A model generated the notes under the pieces. The model had not been told where the DNA came from. It ran no database searches and was given only the letters and a program-made list of their open reading frames with translations. Below are positions 16,982 to 26,976 of a stretch of DNA of 64,000 bases, piece after piece. Position numbers and translations under genes: made by a program. Every line of letters begins with the position of its first letter. Within the stretch, counting starts at the first letter, position 1. The stretch comes from Sphingopyxis panaciterrulae (GTDB taxonomy: Bacteria > Pseudomonadota > Alphaproteobacteria > Sphingomonadales > Sphingomonadaceae), in the NCBI RefSeq assembly GCF_014199295.1, contig NZ_JACIJH010000006.1, forward strand, positions 124,001-188,000, written 5' to 3'.

Positions 16982-17506
16982 CTATTCTATCAGCCGCGGC
17001 ATCAGGTCGACGAAATTGGAGGGACGATGTCGGCTGTCGAGCTGGGTCGACAATATGCCCTCCCACGCGTCCTTCACCGCGCCCGTCGAGCCGGGGAGCG
17101 CGAAGATATAGGTGCCGCGCGCGACCACGGCGCAGGCGCGCGACTGGATCGTCGAGGTGCCGATACTCTGGTAGCTGAGCCAGCGAAACAGCTCCCCGAA
17201 GCCGGGGATGTCCTTGCCGTCGAGGCGGCGCAGCGCCTCGGGCGTCACGTCGCGGCCGGTGAGGCCGGTGCCGCCGGTGGTGATGACGACATCGACCTCC
17301 GGGTCGTCGATCCAATTGTGGAGGCGCGAGACGATCAGGTCGGCCTCGTCGCGGATGATCGCGCGCGCGGCGAGAATATGGCCCGCGCCGGTCAGCAAGT
17401 CTTCCAATTTGTCGCCCGATCGGTCCTCCGCCGCGCTGCGACTGTCCGAAATCGTCAGGATCGCGATGCGAACGGGCTTGAACGGCAGGCTTTCGTCAAT
17501 CGGCAT
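16982..17506 (-). CDS. moaB: Molybdenum cofactor biosynthesis protein MoaB/Mog family
   Basis: A 174-residue cytoplasmic protein of the MogA/MoaB family that adenylates molybdopterin or assists molybdate insertion. The core motifs ILTISDSRS (residue about 15) and VITTGGTGLTGRDVTPEAL (about 94-112) bind the pterin phosphate. It overlaps the 3' end of the lytic transglycosylase gene by 11 bases, so it is translated from the same message. No other molybdopterin gene is nearby. Confidence 0.92.
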   Translation of the reverse strand: MPIDESLPFKPVRIAILTISDSRSAAEDRSGDKLEDLLTGAGHILAARAIIRDEADLIVSRLHNWIDDPEVDVVITTGGTGLTGRDVTPEALRRLDGKDIPGFGELFRWLSYQSIGTSTIQSRACAVVARGTYIFALPGSTGAVKDAWEGILSTQLDSRHRPSNFVDLMPRLIE

Positions 17507-19262
17507 GGCCGAGGCCGCCCGCGTAGGTCAGCCGGATGCGATCCTTGCCGTCGGGAAAGCGCGGCCATTCGCCCTGCGCGAGCGCGGCGCGGCTGACCGA
17601 TGGCTTACCCTGCTGCGCCTCGTACATCCAGTAGTTGCGGAGCACCGTGCCGACATAGCCGCGGGTTTCCCAATAGGGGATGGATTCCATGTAGAGCAAA
17701 GGATCGCCCTGGTCGCGCACCTCTGTCTCCCAGCGCGCGACGGGGGCGGGGCCGGCGTTGTAGGCTGCGATGACCTTTGGCAGCAGGCCGCCGGTTGCCG
17801 ATTCGCGGCTGAGATATTGCAGGTAGCGCTGGCCGAGGTCCATGTTGACCGCGGGGGTCTTGAGGTCGCTGAGCGCGGCCTTGATCTTGTCGCCGTCCCA
17901 GCGCGCGATATCGCGCGCGGTGCCGGGGCGTACCTGCATCAGGCCATAGGCGCCCGCCGAGCTGACGACAGTGCGGCGGAAGCGCGATTCTTGCAGCGTG
18001 TGTGCGAAGACAAGCGCGGGATCGACCTTCCAGCCGCCGTCGGGCTGCCATTTGGGCTGGGGATAGCGCGTCGCGGGGGCGAGCTTGCGGCCCTGCGGCG
18101 TGTTGTGCGCGAGCCAGAGCTGGGTTTCGGGCAGGCTGAGCGCCTCCGCCATGCCGATGAGCTGTTCGTGCTGGCGCGGGTTGCCGACCCGTGCCTGATG
18201 GCGCAGCGCCTCGCCGGCATAGACGTCTTCGTCGATCTCGGCGAGCGCCATCGCGGCGCGGACGTTCGGCTGCGCCTCGAGCGCGCGCCAGGCGCTGCGG
18301 TCGGGGCGGACGTTCTCGCGCTGGGTGCTCGGCTGCTCGCCAAGCGCCTCGGCGGCGAGGAGGCCGTAGAAGGTTTCCTGATTGGAGGCGGCGGCGCGCA
18401 GCCGCCCCTCGACGAGTTCGGGCTGGCCGGCGGCGATCGCGGCGCGCGACGACCAGTAATAGCCCGCGGCGCGCAACTCGCTGTCGGGCGCCTCGCGAGC
18501 GACGCGGTCGAAGGCGGCCAGCGCGGTGCGATAATCGTGCCGGCGCCACGAGGCGAGGCCGCGCACCCACGCACCCTGCGTCGACCAGGCGCCCTGGCCG
18601 TCGGTACAGTCGGTCGCGAGGCGCAGCGCGTTGGCGTCGTCATTCTCGATATAATAGGACCAGGCGACCTTTTGCGTCCATTCGGCGCGCGCCGCGGGGC
18701 TGAGCTTGTCGATCACTACGTTGAGCAGCGCTTCGGCGCCGGCAGGGTCGTCGTTCTTGATGCGGTCGGGAATGCTGGCGGCGAGGCCGGCGGCGAAGGG
18801 GTCGCTGACCGAATCGGCGCCGATGCGGCGCGGCGCGCTTCCGGCCCAGGACAGGCCGACTTCGGGCGGCAGCGTTGGAAGATCGGTGGCGCCGCGCCGG
18901 GTCGCGAGACGGCCGAGCTGCGCCGCCTGCGGCAGCCAGGGCGAGCGCGCGAGGATTGGCATCAGGTCGGACAGCTCGGCGCGCGGACTGTTCGCGGCAA
19001 GCCAATATTCGGCGCGCAGGAAATCGTCGAGCGGACCGCCCTTCGCGTCCGCAAGCAGCGCCTTGGCCTCGGCCCAGCGCTGGCCGCGGATCGCGGCGAG
19101 AACCTGTGTGTAGAGCTGCTTTTCCTTGCCCGAAAGAATGTCGGGCACCGTCTGCGGCGCGACGACGGTGCCGGGGTTTCCGGCATCGACCGCGTGCGCT
19201 GGCGTCGCGGCGGCGGCGGTGAAAAGGAGAGGGGCGGCGAGCGCCGCGGTCACGATCTTCAT
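17496..19262 (-). CDS. Soluble lytic murein transglycosylase (Slt-type)
   Basis: A 588-residue periplasmic enzyme that cleaves peptidoglycan glycan strands to 1,6-anhydro products. The signal peptide is at residues 1-24 (MKIVTAALAAPLLFTAAAAT, cut after AHA). A long helical superhelix follows to about 400, and the C-terminal catalytic SLT domain has the Glu at about 425 in QESRFRRTVVSSAGAYGLMQ and AAYNAGPAPVARW downstream. Start ATG 19262 lies three bases after the upstream gene's stop, and moaB overlaps its end, so the three genes form one operon. Confidence 0.94.
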   Translation of the reverse strand: MKIVTAALAAPLLFTAAAATPAHAVDAGNPGTVVAPQTVPDILSGKEKQLYTQVLAAIRGQRWAEAKALLADAKGGPLDDFLRAEYWLAANSPRAELSDLMPILARSPWLPQAAQLGRLATRRGATDLPTLPPEVGLSWAGSAPRRIGADSVSDPFAAGLAASIPDRIKNDDPAGAEALLNVVIDKLSPAARAEWTQKVAWSYYIENDDANALRLATDCTDGQGAWSTQGAWVRGLASWRRHDYRTALAAFDRVAREAPDSELRAAGYYWSSRAAIAAGQPELVEGRLRAAASNQETFYGLLAAEALGEQPSTQRENVRPDRSAWRALEAQPNVRAAMALAEIDEDVYAGEALRHQARVGNPRQHEQLIGMAEALSLPETQLWLAHNTPQGRKLAPATRYPQPKWQPDGGWKVDPALVFAHTLQESRFRRTVVSSAGAYGLMQVRPGTARDIARWDGDKIKAALSDLKTPAVNMDLGQRYLQYLSRESATGGLLPKVIAAYNAGPAPVARWETEVRDQGDPLLYMESIPYWETRGYVGTVLRNYWMYEAQQGKPSVSRAALAQGEWPRFPDGKDRIRLTYAGGLGHAD

Positions 19263-19265
19263 CTG

Positions 19266-20045
19266 TCAACGTCCCCGGTTGAACAGTTTGAGACTATCCC
19301 AGGCAGCGGCCTTCTGCGCCGGGCGGGCGAGCAGCATCGCGGGGCTCGCGACTGCCACGGCCGCCACCTTGCCGCCGTCATGGTTAACATCGAGTAACCT
19401 TCCGCGCGCATCGGGAAGCGCGATATCGGCGGCCATACGGAGGATGTCGCCGCCGATCAGCAGTAGTCTTTCCGGTCGCGCGAGTTTCAGATGGTGGCGG
19501 AGCAGCCGCGCCAGTTCTTCGGCGGCATTCGGCTCGCAACGGCCGCCGGGCGGGCGCGTGACGGCAAGGCTGGCGCGGTAGCAATCGTCCTGCGTCGTTC
19601 CGATCGCACGCAGCATCGCGTCGAGCAGCGTCCCGGCGGAGCCGGCGAACAACAGGCCATCGCGCTGATCGTCGATCTCGGGCCAGGCGGTCAGGATCAT
19701 CAGCGGCGCACCCGGCGCCCCGGCGGGCAGCACGCGGCGCGCGTCCCACTGGCTGCCCGGAACGTCGGGATGTTCCGCGAGCCACGTCCGGAAGGCGTTC
19801 CATTCGTCGGGAAAGGTCACCGGGCCCTTGGGTGTGGGCGCCTCGACCGGCGCCTGACGCTGAAGCGCGGCGGGGAGCGGGGGCGGTTCGTTTTCGGTGA
19901 CGATCTTGGGCTTCGGCTTGGGATCGTTGGCGACGGGCAGCTTCAGCCAGCCGGCCGGCTCCTCGCCGACCAGTGCATCGACGCCCGCCAGCGACCACCA
20001 GTCGCAATAGCTTTCCGCCCGCAAGGCTGAATTTCGCCCACCCAT
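19266..20045 (-). CDS. Degenerate uracil-DNA glycosylase superfamily protein
   Basis: A 259-residue protein with the fold of family 4 uracil-DNA glycosylases in residues about 80-255. Key positions differ: the first motif GEAPG is replaced by TAWPEID, the His of the last motif (HPAYLL type) is replaced in ASPAMLLARP, and the cysteines that hold the 4Fe-4S cluster are missing, with only CYRASLAVTRPPGGRCEP remaining. It is therefore unlikely to be a standard iron-sulfur uracil glycosylase. The N-terminal 75 residues are Pro/Lys rich and probably flexible. Start ATG 20045 (a TTG precedes it). It heads the operon with slt and moaB. Confidence 0.75.
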   Translation of the reverse strand: MGGRNSALRAESYCDWWSLAGVDALVGEEPAGWLKLPVANDPKPKPKIVTENEPPPLPAALQRQAPVEAPTPKGPVTFPDEWNAFRTWLAEHPDVPGSQWDARRVLPAGAPGAPLMILTAWPEIDDQRDGLLFAGSAGTLLDAMLRAIGTTQDDCYRASLAVTRPPGGRCEPNAAEELARLLRHHLKLARPERLLLIGGDILRMAADIALPDARGRLLDVNHDGGKVAAVAVASPAMLLARPAQKAAAWDSLKLFNRGR

Positions 20046-20066
20046 CAATTTGTTTCAAACAGGCAG

Positions 20067-20082
20067 TTGACGGATACGTCAA
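20067..20082. promoter_or_regulatory. TTGACG-GATA-CGTCAA dyad in a divergent promoter region
   Basis: A 6-bp dyad between the UDG-like gene (start 20045, minus) and ETF-QO (start 20166, plus). Each arm is also a good sigma70 -35 hexamer, one facing each way, but no convincing -10 is found at 17 bases on either side. It may be an operator or overlapping -35 elements. Confidence 0.35.
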
Positions 20083-20165
20083 TTGGCGGGCATCGCAATT
20101 CGTGACAGAATGAGCGCCGGTTGCGGTGAACGATCGGTGCGGGGACGGCAGAAAGGGTTAAAGCG

Positions 20166-21821
20166 GTGAGCGAACGGGAATCCATGCCTTATGACGTGGT
20201 CATCGTCGGCGCCGGGCCGGCGGGGCTTTCGGCGGCGATCCGCCTGAAACAGCTCGCGAACGAGGCAGGCAGCGACGTGTCGGTGTGCATCCTCGAAAAG
20301 GGGTCCGAAGTCGGCGCGCATATTCTGTCGGGGGCGGTCATCGATCCGCGTTCGCTCGACGAGCTGCTGCCGGAATGGCGCGAGCAGGGCTGCCCGCTCG
20401 CCGAGGTGCCGGTCAACGACAACCAGCACTGGATCTTGACCAGGAAAAAGAAATTCGGCCTGCCCGAGTTCATCTCGCCCGGCTTCATGCACAATAAGGG
20501 CACCTACACCGGTAGCCTCGGCAATCTCTGTCGCTGGCTCGCCGAGCAGGCCGAGGGGCTGGGAGTCGAGATATTCCCCGGATTCCCGGCTGCCGAAATC
20601 CTCTACAACGACGATGGGTCGGTGAAGGGCGTCGCGACCGGCGACATGGGCGTCGCGCGCGACGGCAGCCACAAGCCCGATTATGCGCCGGGGCTGGAAC
20701 TCCACGCGAAATACACTTTCTTTGCCGAGGGCGTGCGCGGCCATCTGACCAAGATGCTGAAGCCGCAATTCGCGCTCGACGCCGATTGCGAGCCGCAGGT
20801 CTATGGCCTTGGGGTCAAGGAATTGTGGGACATCGACCCCGCCAGCCACGCGCCGGGGCGGGTGATCCACACGCAGGGCTGGCCGCTCGACGCGAACACC
20901 AACGGCGGCGGCTTCTTCTATCATCAGGCGAATGGGCAGGTCGCGCTCGGTTTCGTGACCTGGCTCAACTATCGCAACCCGCACACCTCGCCCTTCCAGG
21001 AAATGCAGAAGTGGAAGACGCACCCGGAGATCGCGAAGATATTGAAGGGCGGCAAGCGCGTCTCCTATGGCGCGCGCGCGATCAGCGACGGTGGCTATCA
21101 GTCGGTGCCGAAGCTCGCCTTTCCGGGCGGCGCGCTGATCGGCGATACCGCGGGATTCCTGAACGTTCCGCGGATCAAGGGAACGCATACCGCGATGAAA
21201 TCGGGTATGATGGCGGCCGAGGCGGCGTTTGCGGCGGTGGCCGCTGGTCGCGCCGGTGATACGCTCGACGCCTATCAGGCGGCTTATGACGAAAGCTGGG
21301 TCAAGAAGGAACTGAGCGTCGTCCGCAACGTGCTGCCGCTGGTCGAGAAATATGGGGATCTGGCGGGTACGATCCTGTCGGGCATCACCATGTGGCTCGA
21401 GACGCTGAAGATCAAAGTGCCGTTCACGATGAAGCATCATCCGGACAATACAACGCTCTATCGCGCCGACATGATGCCCAAGCCCGATTATCCGAAGCCC
21501 GACGGGGTGCTGACCTTTGACCGGCTGTCCTCGGTGTTCCTGTCGAACACCAATCATGAGGAGGATCAGCCGGTCCATCTGCAATTGAAGGACCCGTCGA
21601 TTCCGGTCGAATACAACCTGCCGCTCTATGACGAACCCGCGCAGCGCTATTGCCCGGCGGGGGTATATGAAATCGTCGGGGCGGAGGAGGGCGATCCCAA
21701 ATTCGTCATCAACGCGCAGAATTGCGTCCATTGCAAGACGTGCGATATCAAGGACCCGACCCAGAATATCAACTGGGTGACTCCCGAAGGCGGCGGAGGC
21801 CCCAATTATCCCAATATGTAA
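20166..21821 (+). CDS. Electron transfer flavoprotein-ubiquinone oxidoreductase
   Basis: A 551-residue membrane-associated flavo-iron-sulfur enzyme that passes electrons from ETF (beta-oxidation, amino-acid degradation) to ubiquinone. The FAD site VVIVGAGPAGLSAAI is at about residues 11-25. The 4Fe-4S ligands are C496, C520, C523 and C526 (CPAGVYEI and CVHCKTC). The ending NINWVTPEGGGGPNYPNM is diagnostic. Start is GTG 20166; an ATG at 20184 (MPYDVVIVG) is an alternative. A TPR protein gene follows directly. Confidence 0.96.
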   Translation: MSERESMPYDVVIVGAGPAGLSAAIRLKQLANEAGSDVSVCILEKGSEVGAHILSGAVIDPRSLDELLPEWREQGCPLAEVPVNDNQHWILTRKKKFGLPEFISPGFMHNKGTYTGSLGNLCRWLAEQAEGLGVEIFPGFPAAEILYNDDGSVKGVATGDMGVARDGSHKPDYAPGLELHAKYTFFAEGVRGHLTKMLKPQFALDADCEPQVYGLGVKELWDIDPASHAPGRVIHTQGWPLDANTNGGGFFYHQANGQVALGFVTWLNYRNPHTSPFQEMQKWKTHPEIAKILKGGKRVSYGARAISDGGYQSVPKLAFPGGALIGDTAGFLNVPRIKGTHTAMKSGMMAAEAAFAAVAAGRAGDTLDAYQAAYDESWVKKELSVVRNVLPLVEKYGDLAGTILSGITMWLETLKIKVPFTMKHHPDNTTLYRADMMPKPDYPKPDGVLTFDRLSSVFLSNTNHEEDQPVHLQLKDPSIPVEYNLPLYDEPAQRYCPAGVYEIVGAEEGDPKFVINAQNCVHCKTCDIKDPTQNINWVTPEGGGGPNYPNM

Positions 21822-21852
21822 GCTCAGGCGGCCGGTTTCCCTTTTTCTCGCG

Positions 21853-23475
21853 GTGGTAGCGCTGGCGGCGCCCCCCGGGATGGCCGCTACCGACGGCAGC
21901 GCGGAGGCGCTCGATGCCTTCGTCCGCGCGCGGCTGGCCGAGGAGGCGGGCAATCCCGCGGCGTCGCTGTCGGCGCTGCGGACGGTATCGAGCCTGGCGC
22001 CGGGATTGCCGGGTGTGCGCGGGCGGATGCTCGAACAGGCGATCCAGGCGGGCGACTTCGATGCGGCGCGCAGCGCGGCGGCGGCGCTGTGGGACAGCGG
22101 CGACCGGCGCTTCGACGCGCAGCTCGTCCTCACCGTCGATGCGCTGCGGCGCTCGGACTGGAAGGCGGCACGGACCTATCTGGCGGGGCAGCAGGACAAG
22201 GCGGGCGTCGATGTCATCGCGCGGCTTATCGCCCCGACCATCAATGCCTGGATCGACGTTGGCGCGCGCGCGAAGCGGCCCGAGCGCCACCTGATCGCCG
22301 CCAGCCCGGCGGCGCGGCCCGAGCCGGCGCTGCTTCTCGAAGCGACGCTGGTCGAACTTGCCGCGCGGCGCGGAGACGATGCCGTCGCATTGCTCGACAC
22401 GATCAAACCGACCGACCGATCGAGCCAGCTCGTTGCGCTGCGGGTCGTTTCGGCTCTTCGCGCCGCGGGCCGGGATGATGCGGCCGATGGGCTGGAGCGC
22501 CGGATCGCGCTGGCGCGGAGCGAAGGCGATGACCCGCTGACGTTGCTGTCGGGTCAGCCGGTCGCGACGCCGCGTGCCGGCGCCGCGCACTGGCTGGCGC
22601 TGCTTGCCGATGGATTGGGCCGGACGCCGCATGGCAGCCCGGCGGTGCCGCTGCTGTTCGCGCGCGCCGCGGGGTGGCTGAACGAAGAGGACTGGCAGGT
22701 GCGCGCGGTTCTGACCGACGCGCTGGTCCGCAACGGGCAGGCGGCGGATGCGCTGGCGCTGCTCGGTGACGAAGCACTGCCGCCGGTGCTGACGATGCGC
22801 CGCGCCGAACTGGTTGCCGACGCGGGCGATCCGGCGGCCGCCATCGTGCTTGCCGAGCGGGCGGCCGCGGCGGAGGACACGCCGCGCAGCCTGTTGTTGC
22901 GCTACGCCGATATCGCGCGAGAGGCCGCGGATGATGCCGCAGCGGAGCGCGCCTATCGGCGTCTCGAAGCGAGCCTGGGCGTGGGCGACGCCCCCTTGCG
23001 TGCGGCAGTGCTGGTCGCGCGCGCCGACCTGGTGCTGCGGACGCAGGGCTGGGATGCGGCCGAGCCGCTGATCGACCGGGCGCTGAAACTGGGGCCGGAC
23101 GATCCGATGGTGCTGAATTTCGCCGGCTATTCGGCGATCGAGCGCCGCCGCGATGTCGATGCGTCGCTGAAGATGATCGAAGCCGCCTGGGCAAAGGAAC
23201 CGCAGAATCCGAGCATCACCGATTCGCTCGGCTGGGCCTATGTGCTGACCGGGCGGCTCGACGAGGCGGTGCCGCTGCTCGAAAAGGCGCAGCGCGGCGA
23301 GCCCGAGAATGCCGTGATCGTCGAGCATCTGGGCGATGCCTATTGGAAGGCGGGGCACCGGTTTTCGGCGCGCTATGTCTGGCGCGCCGCGGCGCTGGTC
23401 GCCGATGCCGACATGGCGACGCGGATCGAGACCAAGCTGCGCGACGGACTGACCGCCGCGACGCTTGCGCCCTGA
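21853..23475 (+). CDS. Exported TPR-repeat protein
   Basis: At least 540 residues of tetratricopeptide-like helical repeats, clearest in the C-terminal part (AYRRLEASLGVGD, LIDRALKLGPDDPMVLNFAG, DSLGWAYVLTGRLDEAVPLL). A scaffold role is inferred; the partner is unknown. The first canonical start is GTG 21853, but in-frame codons just upstream encode KLRRPVSLFLAVVALAAPPG, a good signal peptide. No ATG, GTG or TTG precedes it; ATT 21805 with GGAGG five bases before it, or ATA 21814, are the only in-frame candidates. The true 5' end is therefore open. ispE follows after 11 bases. Confidence 0.82.
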   Translation: MVALAAPPGMAATDGSAEALDAFVRARLAEEAGNPAASLSALRTVSSLAPGLPGVRGRMLEQAIQAGDFDAARSAAAALWDSGDRRFDAQLVLTVDALRRSDWKAARTYLAGQQDKAGVDVIARLIAPTINAWIDVGARAKRPERHLIAASPAARPEPALLLEATLVELAARRGDDAVALLDTIKPTDRSSQLVALRVVSALRAAGRDDAADGLERRIALARSEGDDPLTLLSGQPVATPRAGAAHWLALLADGLGRTPHGSPAVPLLFARAAGWLNEEDWQVRAVLTDALVRNGQAADALALLGDEALPPVLTMRRAELVADAGDPAAAIVLAERAAAAEDTPRSLLLRYADIAREAADDAAAERAYRRLEASLGVGDAPLRAAVLVARADLVLRTQGWDAAEPLIDRALKLGPDDPMVLNFAGYSAIERRRDVDASLKMIEAAWAKEPQNPSITDSLGWAYVLTGRLDEAVPLLEKAQRGEPENAVIVEHLGDAYWKAGHRFSARYVWRAAALVADADMATRIETKLRDGLTAATLAP

Positions 23476-23486
23476 GGCGGGCGGCG

Positions 23487-24326
23487 ATGCGCGAGATCGG
23501 CTGGGCGAAGATCAACCTTGCGCTCCATGTGCGGGCGCGGCGGCCCGACGGCTATCACGAGATCGAGACCCTGTTCGCCTTCGTCGACGGTGGCGACACA
23601 ATCGCGGCCGAAATCGCCGAGGCCGACACGCTGACCATCGACGGCGAATTCGCCGCGGGGCTGAGCGCCGGGGCGGACAATCTGGTGCTGCGCGTGCTCG
23701 CGCTGCTGCGCGAACGCCACGGTGCGGACCGGGTGCCGCCGCTTGCCGTCCGGCTTACCAAGGCGCTGCCGGTCGCGGCGGGGATCGGCGGCGGGTCGGC
23801 CGATGCGGCGGCGATGGCGCGACTGGTGCGGCGGCATTTCCTGCCCGAACTGGGCGATGCGGCGCTGGCACGGCTGGCGGGCTCGCTCGGCGCCGATATC
23901 GCCGCCTGCGTCGCGAGCGCAACCTGCCTCGGCACCGGCACCGGCGCCGACCTGAGCCCGGTGCCCGAACTGGCGCTGGGCGGCACGCCGGTGCTGCTGG
24001 TCAACCCGCGGGCGCCGGTCGCGACGGGGCCGGTGTTCGCGGCATGGGACGGCGTCGACCGCGGGCCGCTGTTCACCGGTGCCGATCTGCGCGCGCAGCT
24101 TTTCGCGGCGCGCAACGACCTGCAGCGCCCGGCGATCGCCGGCTGCCCGGCGATCGCCGACGTGCTGACCGAATTGGGCGGGCTGAGCCCATGGCTTGCG
24201 CGCATGTCGGGGTCGGGCGCGACCTGTTTCGCGCTGTTCGACGCGGCGGGCGAGTGCGATGCGGCGGCGCGCTATCTGGCGGATCGGCGGCCCGAATGGT
24301 GGCGGATGACGGGGGCGCTGCGATGA
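23487..24326 (+). CDS. ispE: 4-diphosphocytidyl-2-C-methyl-D-erythritol kinase
   Basis: A 279-residue cytoplasmic GHMP kinase of the non-mevalonate isoprenoid pathway. Motifs: GWAKINLALHVRARRPDGYH at the N-terminus (substrate Lys and His), the ATP loop PVAAGIGGGSADAAAMA at about residues 92-108, and MSGSGATCFALF near the end. ATG 23487 gives MREIGWAKIN; the longer frame from 23343 lies inside the preceding gene. The stop overlaps the next start (ATGA). Confidence 0.95.
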   Translation: MREIGWAKINLALHVRARRPDGYHEIETLFAFVDGGDTIAAEIAEADTLTIDGEFAAGLSAGADNLVLRVLALLRERHGADRVPPLAVRLTKALPVAAGIGGGSADAAAMARLVRRHFLPELGDAALARLAGSLGADIAACVASATCLGTGTGADLSPVPELALGGTPVLLVNPRAPVATGPVFAAWDGVDRGPLFTGADLRAQLFAARNDLQRPAIAGCPAIADVLTELGGLSPWLARMSGSGATCFALFDAAGECDAAARYLADRRPEWWRMTGALR

Positions 24327-25054
24327 ACGAAGCCTGGCGCGACCTTGGCACGCCGAAGGCGGGCGGGGTGCTGCTCATCGGCGACCATGCCTCGGCCATC
24401 GTGCCGGCGGATATCGACCTTGGCATTGACCCAGTGCTGCTGACCCAGCATATCGCGATCGACATCGGGGTCGCCGAGGTCGCGGCGCTGCTCGTCGAGA
24501 GCGGGGCGGTCGACGCAGCGATCCTCGGCGGCGTGTCGCGGCTCGTCGTCGACTGCAACCGCGACGAAGAGGCGCCGGGCGCCATCCCGATTGCCAGCGA
24601 TGGCCACGCGATCCCGGGCAATGCGCTCGACCATGCCGGGCGCGAGGCGCGGGTGGCGCGCATCTTCCGGCCCTATCACGACCGTATCGCGGCGGTGATT
24701 GCGGTAGCGCGGCCTGCCATGATCCTGTCGCTGCACAGCTTCACGCCGCAACTCGCAAGCGATCCCGATCAGCAGCGCCCGTGGGAGGTCGGGGTGCTCT
24801 ATAATGAAGACGACCGGCTGGCGGGCCCCGCAATCGCAGCGCTCAAGGCCGAGGGGCTGATCGTCGGCGACCAGCAACCCTATTCGGGCAGGCTGCTCAA
24901 CGCGACGATGAACCGCCACGCCGAGGCGAATGGCATTCCCTATGTCGGGATTGAGATGCGGCAGGATCTGGTCGGCGATGCGGCGGGGCAGGCGCGCTTT
25001 GCCGAACGGTTGGCGCGCATGCTGGGGAATGCGGCGTTGAAACCGGCTGCATAG
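24323..25054 (+). CDS. N-formylglutamate amidohydrolase family protein
   Basis: A 243-residue metallohydrolase-like protein of the HutG/N-formylglutamate deformylase family. LLIGDHASAIVP, VVDCNRDEEAPG and LSLHSFTP carry the His, Asp and Asn residues typical of the family's metal site. No histidine-degradation genes are near, so the substrate is open. The start ATG 24323 overlaps the ispE stop, so translation is coupled. Confidence 0.88.
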   Translation: MNEAWRDLGTPKAGGVLLIGDHASAIVPADIDLGIDPVLLTQHIAIDIGVAEVAALLVESGAVDAAILGGVSRLVVDCNRDEEAPGAIPIASDGHAIPGNALDHAGREARVARIFRPYHDRIAAVIAVARPAMILSLHSFTPQLASDPDQQRPWEVGVLYNEDDRLAGPAIAALKAEGLIVGDQQPYSGRLLNATMNRHAEANGIPYVGIEMRQDLVGDAAGQARFAERLARMLGNAALKPAA

Positions 25055-25113
25055 GCGTGTAGAGGCGCTTCTAACTCTTATTTCATGAAATAATATTATC
25101 AGGAACTCTTAAA

Positions 25114-26976
25114 ATGCCTTCTTATCGTTCACGCACCACCACCCACGGCCGCAACATGGCGGGCGCGCGCGGACTGTGGCGCGCGACGGGGATGAAGGAC
25201 GAGGATTTCGGCAAGCCCATCGTCGCGGTGGTCAACAGCTTCACCCAGTTCGTCCCCGGCCACGTCCATCTGAAGGACCTGGGCCAGATGGTCGCGCGCG
25301 AGATCGAAGCGGCGGGAGGAGTCGCCAAGGAATTCAACACGATCGCGGTCGACGACGGTATCGCGATGGGCCACGACGGTATGCTCTATTCGCTACCGAG
25401 CCGCGACCTGATCGCCGACAGCGTCGAATATATGGTCAACGCGCATTGCGCCGATGCGATGATCTGCATCTCCAATTGCGACAAGATCACGCCGGGAATG
25501 CTGATGGCGGCGCTGCGCATCAACATCCCGACCATCTTCGTGTCCGGCGGCCCGATGGAGGCGGGCAAGGTCGTGCTCAAGGGCAAGGAGGTCGCCCTCG
25601 ACCTTGTCGATGCGATGGTCGCCGCCGCCGACGAACATTATAGCGACGAAGAGGTCGCGGCGGTCGAGCGGTCGGCCTGCCCGACCTGCGGCTCCTGTTC
25701 GGGCATGTTCACCGCCAATTCGATGAACTGCCTGACCGAGGCGCTGGGCTTGTCGCTGCCCGGCAACGGATCGACGCTGGCGACCCACGCCGACCGCAAG
25801 GCGCTGTTCCTGCGCGCAGGCAGCATGATCGTCGAGATGTGCCGCCGCCATTATGAGGAAGGCGACGAGCGCGTGCTGCCGCGCACGATCGCGAGCTTCG
25901 AGGCATTCGAGAATGCGATGAGCCTCGATATCGCGATGGGCGGATCGACCAACACCGTGCTCCACCTGCTCGCCGCGGCGCATGAGGCGGGGGTCGATTT
26001 TACCATGGAAGACATCGACCGGCTGTCGCGCCGCGTCCCCTGCCTGTCGAAGGTCGCGCCGGCGAAAAGCGACGTCCATATGGAAGATGTCCACCGCGCC
26101 GGCGGCATCATGGCGATCCTTGGCGAACTCGAACGCGCGGGGCTGATCCACGCGCACCTGCCGACGGTGCACAGCGCGACGCTGGGCGACGCGCTCAACA
26201 AATGGGATATCGGACGCACTAACGACCCGGCGGTGCAACAATTCTTCATGGCGGCGCCGGGCGGGGTGCCGACGCAGACCGCGTTCAGCCAGGACCGGCG
26301 CTGGGATAGCCTCGACCTCGACCGCGAGGCTGGGGTCATCCGCTCGGCGGATCATGCGTTCAGCCAGGATGGCGGGCTTGCGGTGCTGGCGGGCAATATC
26401 GCGCGCGACGGCTGCATCGTGAAGACGGCGGGGGTCGATGACTCGATCCTCGAATTCACCGGGCCGGCGAAGGTCTATGAAAGCCAGGACGCGGCGGTCG
26501 CCGGTATCTTGACCGGGCAGGTCGAGGCGGGCGACGTGGTCGTGATCCGCTACGAAGGGCCGAAGGGCGGGCCGGGGATGCAGGAAATGCTCTATCCGAC
26601 CAGCTATCTCAAGTCGAAGGGGCTGGGTGCCGCGTGCGCGCTGATCACCGACGGACGCTTTTCGGGGGGAACCTCGGGCCTGTCGATCGGCCATGTCTCT
26701 CCCGAGGCGGCCGAGGGCGGGGCGATCGGGCTGGTAGAGGACGGCGACCTGATCAAGATCGACATTCCCAGGCGCACGATCGACCTGATCCTCTCCGACG
26801 AGGAATTTGCGGCGCGGCGCGCGGCGATGGACGTGAAGGGCGAGGCGGCGTGGCAGCCGGCAAAGCCACGCCCGCGCAAGGTTTCGGTAGCACTTCAGGC
26901 CTATGCTGCGATGACGACGAGCGCCGCGCGCGGTGCGGTGCGTGACCTGTCGCAGTTGAGGAAGGCCGGGGGATGA
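25114..26976 (+). CDS. ilvD: Dihydroxy-acid dehydratase
   Basis: A 620-residue iron-sulfur dehydratase that makes 2-keto acids in valine, leucine and isoleucine synthesis. Cluster cysteines are C122 in [10 protein letters not shown] and C195 in [18 protein letters not shown] (189-195), and [20 protein letters not shown] is the C-terminal signature. Start ATG 25114 follows AGGA by about nine bases in an unusually AT-rich leader that contains TTTCATGAAA (25081-25090). The last bases overlap the following lipoprotein gene (ATGA). Confidence 0.97.
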   Translation: MPSYRSRTTTHGRNMAGARGLWRATGMKDEDFGKPIVAVVNSFTQFVPGHVHLKDLGQMVAREIEAAGGVAKEFNTIAVDDGIAMGHDGMLYSLPSRDLIADSVEYMVNAHCADAMICISNCDKITPGMLMAALRINIPTIFVSGGPMEAGKVVLKGKEVALDLVDAMVAAADEHYSDEEVAAVERSACPTCGSCSGMFTANSMNCLTEALGLSLPGNGSTLATHADRKALFLRAGSMIVEMCRRHYEEGDERVLPRTIASFEAFENAMSLDIAMGGSTNTVLHLLAAAHEAGVDFTMEDIDRLSRRVPCLSKVAPAKSDVHMEDVHRAGGIMAILGELERAGLIHAHLPTVHSATLGDALNKWDIGRTNDPAVQQFFMAAPGGVPTQTAFSQDRRWDSLDLDREAGVIRSADHAFSQDGGLAVLAGNIARDGCIVKTAGVDDSILEFTGPAKVYESQDAAVAGILTGQVEAGDVVVIRYEGPKGGPGMQEMLYPTSYLKSKGLGAACALITDGRFSGGTSGLSIGHVSPEAAEGGAIGLVEDGDLIKIDIPRRTIDLILSDEEFAARRAAMDVKGEAAWQPAKPRPRKVSVALQAYAAMTTSAARGAVRDLSQLRKAGG

